64,000 nucleotides of DNA from Pleurocapsa sp. PCC 7319 (GCF_000332195.1 NZ_KB235922.1:4747322-4811321), one strand, 5' to 3'. Shown: positions 44,750-54,051, numbered from the stretch's first letter. A program made the numbers and translations. Notes: generated by a model from the sequence alone, not told the origin.

Positions 44750-46759
44750 TCACAAAATATCTGTCGGGGATTGAGATTCAATAGGGAGGGTGAAGTGAAA
44801 CTGACTTCCTTTATTTTTGCCTTCGCTATAAGCCCAAATTTGTCCACCCATACCTTGGATGATTTTGCGACAAATTACCAAGCCTAAACCTACTCCACTG
44901 ACTGTGCGACGTAGATAACTTTCCGATTGAGAAAAGCGATCAAAAATAATTTCTAGCTCACTCTGATCAATACCGCATCCCGTATCGGTAATAATGATTT
45001 CTAACTCCTGACGAGTCTCAGGCGGAACTATAGTATATTTTGCATCCTTAATTCGAGCAGTAATCACAATCTCCCCATAACTAGGAGTAAATTTACAAGC
45101 ATTATCTAAGAGCTTTGTAAAAACTTCAACTAACCCATCAATATCAGCCATAATTGAAGGTAAATGATGGGGTAATTCGACTCGAATCTCTGGTATTGTT
45201 TTTACCTGAGAATTTTTTTGAATGTTACGGAGAGCCAAATTTAAAGCATAGTCAATCGTGAGTGATTCAATATTGCGTATATTGCGGTAAGCTTTCCCTG
45301 CTTCTAATCGAGAAAGTGTGAGAAAATTCTGAATCAGCTGTCCCAATCGCTCCGTATCTCCTAAAGCGGTATCCAGCATCGTATTCTTAAATTCCATCGG
45401 CATATCTGGCTCAGTTGCCAAACTTTCTAGACAAATACGAATCGTTGATAAAGGGGTTCTAAGCTCGTGTCCCACGATCGCAATTAAATTACTCTGAATA
45501 CGCTCAACTGCTTCTAATTGAGTATTTAATTCAACTAAATTAGTATAGGCACTGGCTTGGGTTAATGCTGCTCCTGCACTTACGGTCACAGCTTCAACTA
45601 AAGAAATATCTTCTGCTTTCCATTGAAAGTTACGATCGCCTCCATAATGAAGCTCCAGCATACCTAATAACTGCCCTTGATAACGAATAGAAACCATTAA
45701 CCAAGAGTGTATTCCTGCCCGAACAATTTTATCTTTGATAACTGGATTTTCATTCAGATAGGGATTGTTACTGACATCTTCAATTGCCAGAGTAGACTTT
45801 TGCGCTTGCGCAGCTATAAATAAAGGATTTGTGGCTATTGACCATTGCTGACCAACCAAAGATTTCATAGACAAAGGTTTATATTCGTATTCTATTTGAA
45901 CCTCTGTATCATTAGGGTCGAGACGATATAGTAGACAGCGACAGTCAGGAAATAGCTGACCCAATTCCTTGACAGTGGTTTTGAGAATTTCTTGGGGATT
46001 AAAAGAACTGCGCTGGGCTGCGGCTATTCTATTAATTAAGTACTCTTTGCGTTCGGCTGTAGCGATCGATTTATAAGCTTTGAGTAATTTGTACTGACCA
46101 GCTTGGAGGTATGTTACTAAACGCTGAGAAAAGATTCCTAAATCGATAGAATGAGAACGAGTGGCTCGCAACGATTTATTATCTAATTCGTGACCTAATT
46201 TAAATAAATGTCTCGCTTGCAGAGTTTTATCCTTCAATTCAGGGCGATAATTAGCAATCATCCCTAATAACCAGTCGGCAGCCGTATAAGCAATATCGCG
46301 GTCAAAACTCCAAACACCCTCAAATCTTTCCCCCTGTTCTACTACAGAAGACGCATTTCTTAAATCTGTTATCGAGAGCCTATCTCTTACCGCCAAGCAA
46401 GCTGAATACTGCTGACCAATAATGACTAAATACCTTTCTCCCGCTAAAGTATCTGTCGGTTGGAGGGGAATAGTTTCATATCCAGAATTAGCTACAGCAA
46501 AGCTGGATTCTGGATTAGGGACTCCTAATATATAAACATGATCACTTTTTTGTGCCATGCGCTGAAAACGCCCTGCTTGCTGATTAAAAAACTTTTCTTG
46601 CTGAAAGTTGGCAATTACCAAATACTTCTCGTTATCAGCCAAAACTAAATCTTGCATTGCACGAGTTAAGGCAGTCAACGATGATTTGAAGTATATTTGG
46701 CAACGAAGATTGGGATGTTCTGTTACCAAGTCCCCAAGTAGAGAATTAGTCAGATACAT
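44750..46759 (-). CDS. DICT-GAF sensor histidine kinase
   Basis: 669 residues from the ATG at 46759 (GTG four codons upstream is possible). A DICT domain at about 20-150, a GAF domain at about 255-405 (TTVKELGQLFPDCRCLLYRLD, GMLELHY), phosphoacceptor H431 in IAIVGHELRTPLSTIRI, then an ATPase domain (about 540-665) with DTGCGIDQSELE and GVGLGLVICRKIIQGMGG. DICT domains occur in light-related sensors; the GAF Cys content does not prove a chromophore. It lies just upstream of ocp on the same strand, a suggestive but unproven link. Confidence 0.88.
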   Translation of the reverse strand: MYLTNSLLGDLVTEHPNLRCQIYFKSSLTALTRAMQDLVLADNEKYLVIANFQQEKFFNQQAGRFQRMAQKSDHVYILGVPNPESSFAVANSGYETIPLQPTDTLAGERYLVIIGQQYSACLAVRDRLSITDLRNASSVVEQGERFEGVWSFDRDIAYTAADWLLGMIANYRPELKDKTLQARHLFKLGHELDNKSLRATRSHSIDLGIFSQRLVTYLQAGQYKLLKAYKSIATAERKEYLINRIAAAQRSSFNPQEILKTTVKELGQLFPDCRCLLYRLDPNDTEVQIEYEYKPLSMKSLVGQQWSIATNPLFIAAQAQKSTLAIEDVSNNPYLNENPVIKDKIVRAGIHSWLMVSIRYQGQLLGMLELHYGGDRNFQWKAEDISLVEAVTVSAGAALTQASAYTNLVELNTQLEAVERIQSNLIAIVGHELRTPLSTIRICLESLATEPDMPMEFKNTMLDTALGDTERLGQLIQNFLTLSRLEAGKAYRNIRNIESLTIDYALNLALRNIQKNSQVKTIPEIRVELPHHLPSIMADIDGLVEVFTKLLDNACKFTPSYGEIVITARIKDAKYTIVPPETRQELEIIITDTGCGIDQSELEIIFDRFSQSESYLRRTVSGVGLGLVICRKIIQGMGGQIWAYSEGKNKGSQFHFTLPIESQSPTDIL

Positions 46760-46866
46760 CTTGTTCCTCACAATAATTTACTAGCAATAATCTTTTGTTT
46801 TGAACCATTTAAACTAGATTATGGACTGTTTAACTTTTGTCAAAAGTCCCCGATGTGACCCCTCTC

Positions 46867-47475
46867 TCACCAAGTCAATTGAACTTTATTTTTTGCTTCA
46901 GCAGGTAATATAGCTTCGTTTAGTTCTGCTCGTTCTAAAAAAGCCTCTTCTAAGTTCGTATTGCCTAGATTTGCTTGGCTTAGGTTTGCCCCCATCAGTA
47001 TAGTTCCACTCAGATTTGCTCCTGACAAATTCGCACCACGTAAGTCAGCAAAACTGAGATTTGCACCTGATAAATCAGCACCTTGTAAATTTGCACCCAT
47101 CAAACATAATAAACGCATGTCTGCATGATCGAACAATGATTGGGATAAATTGGCCTGCTGAAGATTTGTGCGAATCAGTAGGGCATGACTACATTTAGCA
47201 TTAGATAAACTGGCGCAGCCTAAGTCTGTTCGCCATAAATTTGCTCCTGAAAGATTACTTTCCCTTAAATCAGCTTTGCGTAAGCTGGCACGACTAAGAT
47301 TAATTTCCGCTAAATTTGCTTGCCACAATTTAATATCACTTAAATTGACATCGTTGAGTGAAACTCTTGTCAAATTGACTCGACTAAAATCACGTCTTCC
47401 CGATACATAGCGTTCTATAAGTTGGGAAGTATCAATTATCTTGGTCTTGAATTTATGTGGATGCAAATAAAACAT
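46867..47475 (-). CDS. Pentapeptide-repeat protein
   Basis: 202 residues. From about residue 33 to 190 it is built of A(D/N)Lxx pentapeptides (LRKADLRESNLSGANLWRTD, LQGADLSGANLSFADLRGAN), giving a right-handed quadrilateral beta helix. No signal peptide and a basic N-terminus. Roles of these proteins vary and are mostly unknown in cyanobacteria. Just downstream of the Psb34-like gene on the same strand. Confidence 0.9.
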   Translation of the reverse strand: MFYLHPHKFKTKIIDTSQLIERYVSGRRDFSRVNLTRVSLNDVNLSDIKLWQANLAEINLSRASLRKADLRESNLSGANLWRTDLGCASLSNAKCSHALLIRTNLQQANLSQSLFDHADMRLLCLMGANLQGADLSGANLSFADLRGANLSGANLSGTILMGANLSQANLGNTNLEEAFLERAELNEAILPAEAKNKVQLTW

Positions 47476-47539
47476 TTAATCCAGGGCTAATGTGCTTGAA
47501 GAACTTGAGAGTAATATGTAAACAGTCTTTAATTAAACA

Positions 47540-47560
47540 ACCTCGGAGGGGAGCCGAGGT
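47540..47560 (-). terminator. Terminator after the Psb34-like gene
   Basis: Arms ACCTCGG (47540-47546) and CCGAGGT (47554-47560) around a 7-base loop. On the minus strand it is followed by a T-rich TTGTTTAATT. Confidence 0.7.
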
Positions 47561-47594
47561 GATGTGTATAAGTAAGATTTAGTTCTAACTCAAT

Positions 47595-47765
47595 CTAGCT
47601 GACAACAACTGCAGTTAAGACTGAAGCTGTAACTACAACCAACGCGATCGCTCCCCAGAGTACATAACCGCGCTTTTCTTGAGAAGTAGGAGCTTCTGCA
47701 TAGTACATTTGTGGCTCTTTAGCGAAGTTGTTCATGATGCCGTTTTCGTCAGATACAGTAGTCAT
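47595..47765 (-). CDS. Psb34-like (ssl1498 family) light-harvesting-like peptide
   Basis: 56 residues: NNFAKEPQMYYAEAPTSQEKR then one membrane helix (about 34-55, VLWGAIALVVVTASVLTAVVV). The NNFAxEPxMY start is shared with Hlip proteins and the ssl1498/Psb34 family, which binds photosystem II assembly intermediates; the chlorophyll-binding ExxN-R motif of Hlips is absent. It has its own terminator and a leader facing the ftsH promoter. It was found by reading the intergenic DNA, not from a long frame. Confidence 0.85.
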   Translation of the reverse strand: MTTVSDENGIMNNFAKEPQMYYAEAPTSQEKRGYVLWGAIALVVVTASVLTAVVVS

Positions 47766-48061
47766 AATTTGTTATTACCTTGTGTTTGTTAACTTATGTA
47801 AATAACAATATCATAATTGTTACATTTTGTTAACTGCACTTGACGAATTTAATTTTTGCTTAAGATTCTTTAGACTAATCAACACCAATTTTCTTGACCA
47901 ACAGCTTAACTCTGAAGCGGATTGATCTAATTGCAACTTTTCAAGCCGTACTAAAAATTACGGATACTACTCCCTCTTCATCCAACATAAGTTTTGTAAA
48001 GAAAACTTACAATTATGAGTAATTAACAAAACACGCAACTTTTAATTAGAGTAAAAATATT

Positions 48062-49942
48062 ATGGGCGTAAAAGATAGACCTCCAGGCTCGCGATCGCGT
48101 CTGATTGCCAATATCATTTTTTTAGTATCGGCACTATATCTACTGTCTAACCTGTTGTTTCCCCAGTTGTTTGGGAATCCCATTCCTCAAGTTCCCTACA
48201 GCTTATTTATCGATCAGGTAGATGATGGCGAAGTTGCAAGAGCTTCTGTAGGACAAAATCAAATTACCTATGAACTCAAAACAGAAGCGGAACAAGGGAC
48301 AACAGTTTTTAGAACTAATCCTGTTCTGGACTTAGAATTACCCAAACGCTTAGAAGCACAGGGAGTAGAATTTGCTGCTGCACCACCACCAAAAAATAAT
48401 TGGTTGGGAAGCATTCTCAGTTGGGTAATTCCTCCGCTGATTTTTGTTGGTATTTGGCAGTTTTTTATCAGTCGTAGTATGGGTGCGGGGGGTCCTCAAG
48501 GAGCCCTATCGATTACTAAGAGTAAAGCCAAAGTATATGTGGAGGAAGAATCAACTAAAATTACCTTTGATGACGTAGCGGGAGTAGAAGAGGCTAAAAC
48601 TGAATTAACCGAAATTGTCGAGTTTCTCAAAACTCCAGAACGCTTTACAACTATCGGCGCACGTATACCCAAAGGCGTTTTATTAGTTGGTCCTCCTGGA
48701 ACTGGTAAAACTCTCATGGCAAAAGCAGTAGCAGGAGAAGCGGGAGTACCTTTCTTCAGTATTTCTGGCTCTGAATTTGTCGAGTTATTTGTTGGCGCGG
48801 GGGCAGCTAGAGTTAGAGATTTATTTGAACAGGCGAAAAAGAAAGCTCCTTGTATTATTTTTATTGATGAGTTGGATGCCATCGGAAAATCTCGTGCTGG
48901 CAATGGTTTTGCTGGGGGAAATGACGAGAGAGAGCAAACCCTGAACCAGTTGTTAACCGAAATGGATGGTTTCGCTGCTGGAGATGCAACAGTAATTGTC
49001 TTAGCTGCTACCAACCGTCCTGAAACTCTCGATCCAGCTTTATTACGTCCTGGTCGTTTTGACAGACAAGTCTTAGTAGATCGTCCCGATTTGTCTGGTC
49101 GTCTCAAAATTTTAGAAATCTATGCTGCGAAAGTGAAATTAGATACAGAAGTCGATCTTAAACAAATAGCCACTCGTACTCCTGGTTTTGCTGGTGCGGA
49201 TCTCGCCAACTTAGTCAACGAAGCTGCTTTATTGGCTGCTAGAAATAGACAAGAAAAAGTAACTCAAGCTGACTTTAATGAAGCGATCGAACGTATTGTT
49301 GCTGGTTTAGAAAAGAAAAGTCGTGTCTTAAGCGATAAAGAGAAAAAAATTGTCGCCTATCATGAAGTCGGTCATGCTCTAGTTGGTGCAGTTATGCCTG
49401 GAGGAGGGAAGGTTGCTAAGATATCTATTGTTCCTCGCGGTATGGCAGCTTTAGGTTATACATTGCAAATGCCCACAGAAGATCGTTTCTTAATGTCTGA
49501 ATCAGAATTACGCGACCAAATTGCCACACTTTTAGGTGGCAGGGCGGCTGAAGAGATTATCTTTGGCAGTATTACTACTGGGGCATCAAACGATCTGCAA
49601 CGAGCTACAGACTTAGCCGAACGCATGGTTACTACCTATGGCATGAGCAAAGTGTTAGGACCTTTAGCTTACGAAAAAGGACAGCAAAACAATTTCTTGG
49701 GCAATGGTGCCATGAATCCTCGTCGTATGGTGAGCGATGAAACCGCTAAAGCGATCGATTTAGAAGTAAAAGACATTGTGGAAACTGCCCACCAACAGGC
49801 TTTAGATATCCTGAAAGACAATCGCGAGCTATTAGAAACGATCGCACAGCAAATTTTAGAGGTGGAAGTAATTGAAGGTAGTAAGTTGCAAGACTTCTTA
49901 AATCAAGCTCATGAACCTGCAAAAGAAGCTCTAACTGTTTAA
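48062..49942 (+). CDS. ftsH: ATP-dependent zinc metalloprotease FtsH
   Basis: 626 residues. Two N-terminal membrane helices (about 15-34 and 115-135), AAA domain with Walker A GPPGTGKT at 210-217, [11 protein letters not shown] (Walker B) and the [21 protein letters not shown], then the protease domain with HEVGH at 434-438. FtsH degrades damaged membrane proteins, including photosystem II D1 in thylakoids. One of several cyanobacterial paralogues; which one cannot be told with certainty. Divergent from the Psb34-like gene. Confidence 0.96.
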   Translation: MGVKDRPPGSRSRLIANIIFLVSALYLLSNLLFPQLFGNPIPQVPYSLFIDQVDDGEVARASVGQNQITYELKTEAEQGTTVFRTNPVLDLELPKRLEAQGVEFAAAPPPKNNWLGSILSWVIPPLIFVGIWQFFISRSMGAGGPQGALSITKSKAKVYVEEESTKITFDDVAGVEEAKTELTEIVEFLKTPERFTTIGARIPKGVLLVGPPGTGKTLMAKAVAGEAGVPFFSISGSEFVELFVGAGAARVRDLFEQAKKKAPCIIFIDELDAIGKSRAGNGFAGGNDEREQTLNQLLTEMDGFAAGDATVIVLAATNRPETLDPALLRPGRFDRQVLVDRPDLSGRLKILEIYAAKVKLDTEVDLKQIATRTPGFAGADLANLVNEAALLAARNRQEKVTQADFNEAIERIVAGLEKKSRVLSDKEKKIVAYHEVGHALVGAVMPGGGKVAKISIVPRGMAALGYTLQMPTEDRFLMSESELRDQIATLLGGRAAEEIIFGSITTGASNDLQRATDLAERMVTTYGMSKVLGPLAYEKGQQNNFLGNGAMNPRRMVSDETAKAIDLEVKDIVETAHQQALDILKDNRELLETIAQQILEVEVIEGSKLQDFLNQAHEPAKEALTV

Positions 49943-50046
49943 TATCAATTTGAAAAATACTTGAGACACAAAAATTTTGTAAGGGCGAACGGCGGTTCGC
50001 CCCTACAGAAAATCTGTCTTATACCAAATAGAAACAAGAATACGAC

Positions 50047-50082
50047 AAGCGATCGCCCAATTCCGTAAGGCGATCGCTTTTT
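50047..50082 (+). terminator. ftsH terminator built from two HIP1 sites
   Basis: AAGCGATCGCC (50047-50057) and GGCGATCGCTT (50069-50079), 11-bp perfect arms, each holding one HIP1 octamer, then T5. Confidence 0.85.
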
Positions 50083-50227
50083 AATTATCTTAAAATATCA
50101 ATTTCTAAAAATACCTTTGTGCAATAAATCCTGGTAAGAGCGCACTCCATGCCTCTATCAACAAATTGTGATAACTAAAAACGTAAATAATATAATATTT
50201 TGCATTTACTAAAGCAAATCGAGACTA

Positions 50228-50299
50228 TTAGACAATAATAAACAGAATCAAAGCGATTAGCATTACGCAATTAACTACGGTTAATTTTTCTTCCGACAT
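50228..50299 (-). CDS. Possible 23-residue membrane microprotein
   Basis: Reads MSEEKLTVVNCVMLIALILF and three more hydrophobic residues. A single predicted membrane helix with an acidic/polar start, and a doubled GGAG in the 12 bases before the ATG. Many photosynthetic complexes hold subunits of this size, but it matches none that I recognise. May be chance. Confidence 0.3.
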   Translation of the reverse strand: MSEEKLTVVNCVMLIALILFIIV

Positions 50300-50461
50300 C
50301 TCCAGATCTCCAATTAAATTAGTTGGTATATTCTTCAAGATAAAAAGTGATCGGGAAAGAATAGGGAAGAATTACAGTGAGTTAACTTAAAGCTTAAAGC
50401 TTAGAGCTAAAAATAAAAATATGTGAACGAAGCTAATCCACATAAAATGTATAGAACTAAA

Positions 50462-50839
50462 TTAGTGACACTTTTGGCATAAGCCAAAAAACTCTAAGGT
50501 ATGATAAAAAACTTTAAACTGATGAGACTGTTCTAACTGTCTTTCTAAATCGTGAACAGGACACTCATCAATAGGAATAGATACACCGCAGTTAACGCAA
50601 GTCAGATGATGGCGATCGCTTTGAATAGAGCTATAGACCGACTCTCCATTAGCTAAAGTGCGTACTTGAACCTCTCCTTGAATTTTTAAAGCTTCTAAAG
50701 AACGATAAACCGTTGCCAAGCCCATATCTTGTTTTCGATTTCGTAGTTCGATATAAAGGTCTTGAGCTGAAATAGAACGCTTTAGACTTTGGAGAACTGC
50801 CATTATTCGCTCTTGGGAACGGGTACGTTGCGCTTTCAT
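50462..50839 (-). CDS. zur: Fur-family regulator, Zur/FurB type
   Basis: 125 residues. Winged HTH (ISAQDLYIELRNRKQDMGLATVYRSLEALK) and two structural CxxC pairs, C81/C84 and C121/C124, with HH at 77-78, C93, H96, H106 and H113 as candidate regulatory zinc ligands. The wording SIPIDECPVHDLE and YHTLEFFGLC is that of cyanobacterial Zur/FurB, a zinc-sensing repressor also linked to oxidative stress. No znu genes nearby. Confidence 0.85.
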   Translation of the reverse strand: MKAQRTRSQERIMAVLQSLKRSISAQDLYIELRNRKQDMGLATVYRSLEALKIQGEVQVRTLANGESVYSSIQSDRHHLTCVNCGVSIPIDECPVHDLERQLEQSHQFKVFYHTLEFFGLCQKCH

Positions 50840-51142
50840 AATTTGATTTTTTATCGAACCTAAGTATATCTTACGCGTAATCTAGATATATTTTACTGGG
50901 GTAAACTGAGAGATCGATATTTGAATTTAGTTAACGTCAGTTCGACAAAGTAGAAAAAAGTTAAAAACTGTACAACTTTCTAATTTCCAGATCTCTAAAA
51001 TCCCTATTTTTTCGTTTAAACAAATATAACTCCTAACTCCGAATTCCAAACTTCGAACTCACGTTCAGTTATTTGGTACTTCTTAGCTATAAAATCAAAT
51101 AGGTAATTTAGCTGTTAGTAATCAATAAATAATAAAAATTCT
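50840..51142. other. zur-purS divergent region
   Basis: 303 bases, no ORF; holds the zur and purS promoters. A short ACTCCGAATTCCAAACTTCG stretch near 51036-51055 is mildly repetitive. Nothing else seen. Confidence 0.4.
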
Positions 51143-51409
51143 ATGGCTAGCAAATATCATGCTCGTATTTATGTTACCTTACGTTCTTCAGTACTCGATC
51201 CAGCAGGAACGGCGGTAGAATCAGGACTAAAGCAGATGGGATATACCGAAGTTGAATCGGTCAGAATTGGCAAGTACATTGAATTAAAATTAACCGCAGC
51301 TAACGAAGATGAGGCTAAACAACATTTAGATGAGATGTGCGATCGCCTGTTAGCCAATACGGTAATTGAAAATTATTGCTTTGAACTAACTGAATTAGCG
51401 ACAGCGTAA
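51143..51409 (+). CDS. purS: Phosphoribosylformylglycinamidine synthase subunit PurS
   Basis: 88 residues with the short PurS fold: ARIYVTLRSSVLDPAGTAVESGLKQMGY, IGKYIELKL and DEMCDRLLANTVIENY. It bridges PurQ and PurL in the fourth step of purine synthesis. purQ follows after 132 bases. Confidence 0.95.
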   Translation: MASKYHARIYVTLRSSVLDPAGTAVESGLKQMGYTEVESVRIGKYIELKLTAANEDEAKQHLDEMCDRLLANTVIENYCFELTELATA

Positions 51410-51418
51410 ACGAGCGAA

Positions 51419-51517
51419 GCTCGTAGCTATAAGCCATAAGTCATAAGCTACAAGCTCAATTAAACCCATTAACTTAAAGCTTAAAGCTTAAAGCTTAAAG
51501 CTTAGAGCTTTTTTAGG
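51419..51517. repeat. AGCTNNN heptamer repeats between purS and purQ
   Basis: AGCTATA/AGCCATA/AGTCATA/AGCTACA units from about 51421, then five AGCTTAA-type units at about 51473-51505 ending AGAGCTTTTTT. The repeat can fold on itself and ends in a T run. Confidence 0.8.
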
Positions 51518-51541
51518 TACTATCACCACAGGAGTAGATTA

Positions 51542-52237
51542 ATGAAATTTGGAGTTATAGTATTTCCTGGTTCCAATTGCGATCGCGATATTTCGACGGT
51601 CACTCAAGGGCTATTAGCTGCACCAACCCGCATGGTATGGCATCAGGAAACAGATATTTCTGATTTAGACATTGTTATAGTTCCTGGGGGCTTTAGCTAC
51701 GGTGATTATCTCCGTTGTGGAGCGATCGCACAATTTTCACCAGTGATGGATAGCATCATCGAACACGCTAAACAAGGTAAGTATGTCTTAGGTATTTGTA
51801 ATGGTTTTCAAGTTCTAACAGAAGTTGGTTTATTACCAGGAGCGTTAATTCGCAATCGTGGTTTACATTTCATTTGCGATCGCGTCCCAATTAAAGTTGA
51901 ACGCAACGATTTAATTTGGACACAAAATTACCAAGCTCAACAGATAATTACTCTCCCCATCGCTCATGGAGAAGGCTGTTATTATGCCGATGATGATACT
52001 TTGAAAGCTTTGGAAGATAATCATCAGGTACTGTTCCGTTACAGTAGTGTATCGGGGGAAATCAACTCCGCTAATAATCCCAATGGCTCGGCAAATAATA
52101 TAGCGGGAATCATTAATCAGCAGGGAAATGTATTGGGGATGATGCCTCATCCAGAAAGAGCAGCAGATCGAGCAATTGGTAGTACAGATGGTCTAGCGAT
52201 GTTTCAGGGATTACTGAATTCCTTGGCTGTTGCCTAG
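51542..52237 (+). CDS. purQ: Phosphoribosylformylglycinamidine synthase subunit PurQ
   Basis: 231 residues, class I glutamine amidotransferase: FPGSNCDRD at 9-17, nucleophile C86 in GICNGFQVL, and the catalytic H/E pair in [13 protein letters not shown] near the C-terminus. It supplies ammonia to PurL. An AGGAG ribosome site lies 10 bases before the ATG. Confidence 0.96.
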   Translation: MKFGVIVFPGSNCDRDISTVTQGLLAAPTRMVWHQETDISDLDIVIVPGGFSYGDYLRCGAIAQFSPVMDSIIEHAKQGKYVLGICNGFQVLTEVGLLPGALIRNRGLHFICDRVPIKVERNDLIWTQNYQAQQIITLPIAHGEGCYYADDDTLKALEDNHQVLFRYSSVSGEINSANNPNGSANNIAGIINQQGNVLGMMPHPERAADRAIGSTDGLAMFQGLLNSLAVA

Positions 52238-52275
52238 TATACTAAGCAAGAAAAGGCATAAATAGGTAAATCGAG

Positions 52276-53181
52276 ATGAACATTGAGCAGTTGAACGCAG
52301 ATTACGGCATTGCCAACAAAGTAAAGTTTGTATCAGGGCAAGGTGATTTTCCCCTCATCGAAATCAATAATGAATATGCCAAGGCTTTAATCTCGCTCTA
52401 TGCAGGTCAAGTAATATCTTTTCAGCCTCTCGATCAAGCAGAGGACATGATGTTTTTTAGTAGTAAAGCCTATCATCAAGAGGGAAAAGCGATGAAAGGT
52501 GGGGTGCCAATTTGTTGGCCTTGGTTTGGTCCCGATCCAGAATCTAAAGGACGTTCCAGCCATGGTTTTGTCCGTAATCGTCTCTGGCAAATGAGAGAAG
52601 TCGGTACCACCCAAGATGGCGCAACTAAAGTAACTATGGGACTGGTAGATACGGAGGAAACTAGAAAAATTTGGGATTATGCTTTTGATTTAGCGATCGC
52701 CATTACTGTTGGCAGTTCTCTGACTATCGAATTAATTACCCGCAATACAGGAGAGCAACCATTTTCAATTACTCAAGCCTTACATACTTACTTTAAAGTG
52801 GGAGATATCAATCAAGTACAAGTACTCGGTGTAGAAGATAAAACTTATATTGATAAGGTTGATAGTGGTAAGCAAAAGACTCAAACTGGTGCAGTTACTT
52901 TTTCTGGAGAATGCGATCGCATTTATTTAAACGTACCCTCAGAATTAATTATTGATGATGCAGCATTCCAGAGAAAGATTAAAATTAAAACCTCCAATAG
53001 TAATACAGCAATTGTTTGGAATCCTGGAGCAACTATCTCAGCAAATATGGCTGATTTAGGCGATCTAGACTACAAAAATTTTGTCTGTGTTGAAACTGCT
53101 AATGCAGCTAATGAGGTAATTGAAGTTGCTGCGGGTAGTGAATACAAAATGGTCGCTCGATATGCTCTTGAACAGCTATAA
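52276..53181 (+). CDS. D-hexose-6-phosphate mutarotase (YeaD-like)
   Basis: 301 residues, aldose-epimerase beta fold: LISLYAGQVISFQPLD, GGVPICWPWFGP, SSHGFVRNRLW, then TQALHTYFKVGDI with the catalytic His and the WNPGA segment near the end. It equilibrates anomers of hexose 6-phosphates. Follows purQ by 38 bases and could be cotranscribed. Confidence 0.92.
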   Translation: MNIEQLNADYGIANKVKFVSGQGDFPLIEINNEYAKALISLYAGQVISFQPLDQAEDMMFFSSKAYHQEGKAMKGGVPICWPWFGPDPESKGRSSHGFVRNRLWQMREVGTTQDGATKVTMGLVDTEETRKIWDYAFDLAIAITVGSSLTIELITRNTGEQPFSITQALHTYFKVGDINQVQVLGVEDKTYIDKVDSGKQKTQTGAVTFSGECDRIYLNVPSELIIDDAAFQRKIKIKTSNSNTAIVWNPGATISANMADLGDLDYKNFVCVETANAANEVIEVAAGSEYKMVARYALEQL

Positions 53182-53267
53182 GCTATAAAGTTTATTTAAT
53201 ACCGAACCTTTACGATTAGTTTAAGAGGCTGTAAGTCCCTCAAACTCTCCAACTGTTAACTTCTAAA

Positions 53268-53365
53268 GCGATCGCAAAATTAACAATCAACAACTGACAA
53301 ACTAAAGTTAGAATAACCGATCAGTTGTTTTCTCTATCATTTATTAAGGTGATTATCAATGAATC
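53268..53365 (+). pseudogene. Remnant of the avtA-like 5' region (copy A)
   Basis: Aligns closely base for base with 54052-54145, including the HIP1-containing leader and the first codons ATGAATC. After the start it jumps to sequence like the end of the 54141 frame (CGCCTCTCAAA). No coding potential of its own. Confidence 0.65.
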
Positions 53366-53460
53366 AACTTGAGCGAGATCGCCTCTCAAAATCTAAGTAT
53401 TGTCATCCTCTCATCGGTAAAAGCGAGAGTCTTCGGCAGGAAGAAAAGAGGAAATTCAGG

Positions 53461-53715
53461 TTAGTAATGAAATCGACACTGAGCAATTAATAACGAATCT
53501 TGCTCCACTGCATAAACTAGTCGATGTTCTTTGGTGATTCTTCTCGACCAAAAACCTGACCAATTATATTTAAGTGGTTCTGGATCGCCAATCCCCTCGA
53601 ATGGATTTCTCTTTATATCTTTGATTAGTTTATTTATACGTTTGAGAATTTTTTTATCTGTTTGCTGCCAGTATAGGTAATCTTCCCAGGCTTTTTCGCC
53701 AAATATCAGCTTCAT
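53461..53715 (-). CDS. yoeB: YoeB/Txe-family toxin
   Basis: 84 residues, the same length as E. coli YoeB. Active-site residues are at the same numbers: E46, R65, H83 and Y84 (CRFHY end); SGFWSRRITKEHRLVYAV is the family core. A ribosome-dependent mRNA endonuclease neutralised by the preceding antitoxin. Its start overlaps the antitoxin stop by four bases (translational coupling). Confidence 0.95.
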   Translation of the reverse strand: MKLIFGEKAWEDYLYWQQTDKKILKRINKLIKDIKRNPFEGIGDPEPLKYNWSGFWSRRITKEHRLVYAVEQDSLLIAQCRFHY

Positions 53716-53966
53716 TCTTCAATTAATTCCCGTTCTGTTCCACCTCCAGAACGAAGTTCCTTGATCGCACTATCTAATCTATCTGCATTATTTTTACTCG
53801 ACAAGAGGTGAAAAGTCGCCTCATAAGCATTAAAGTCATCCAAACTCATTATTACTACTGAGGGGGCATTTTGCCTCGTTACAATTAATGGGGTGCGATC
53901 TGCTTCAATTTGATTTAGATATCCAGCTAGCTTTCGTCTAAATTCTGTGTAGGTAACAGTATCCAT
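53712..53966 (-). CDS. yefM: YefM/Phd-family antitoxin
   Basis: 84 residues from the ATG at 53966, which gives the typical MDTVTYTEFRRKLAGYLNQI start; the longer frame begins in the operator. The N-terminal Phd fold (TEFRRKLAGYLNQ, VVIMSLDDFNAYEAT) binds DNA; the acidic C-terminal tail (GGGTERELIEE) binds the toxin. Upstream of yoeB in one operon. Confidence 0.93.
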   Translation of the reverse strand: MDTVTYTEFRRKLAGYLNQIEADRTPLIVTRQNAPSVVIMSLDDFNAYEATFHLLSSKNNADRLDSAIKELRSGGGTERELIEE

Positions 53967-53983
53967 AGTACAAAAATTGTGTC

Positions 53984-54001
53984 TGTACATATCATTGTAC
54001 A
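53984..54001. promoter_or_regulatory. YefM operator: two TGTACA cores
   Basis: TGTACA at 53984-53989 and again at 53996-54001, 12 bases centre to centre, the same core and spacing reported for the E. coli yefM-yoeB operator. 18 bases before the antitoxin ATG. Confidence 0.8.
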
Positions 54002-54051
54002 TATAGTGAGCTGGATTTAGCCATCACACCTTAAAAACTTTAGCTTGTGAG

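Larger units (their letters stand above)
49943..50461. other. 519-base region after ftsH with palindrome, terminator and possible small ORF
   Basis: 49979-50006 is a 28-base palindrome of the GTAAGGGCGAAC...CGCCCCTAC family. 50047-50082 is the ftsH terminator. A 23-codon frame at 50228-50299 is listed separately. 50387-50409 is an AAAGCTT-type heptamer run. Confidence 0.6.

Noticed and set aside
48496-49107. Long open frame antisense to ftsH
   Set aside because: It is the shadow of the conserved AAA domain and shows no homology of its own.
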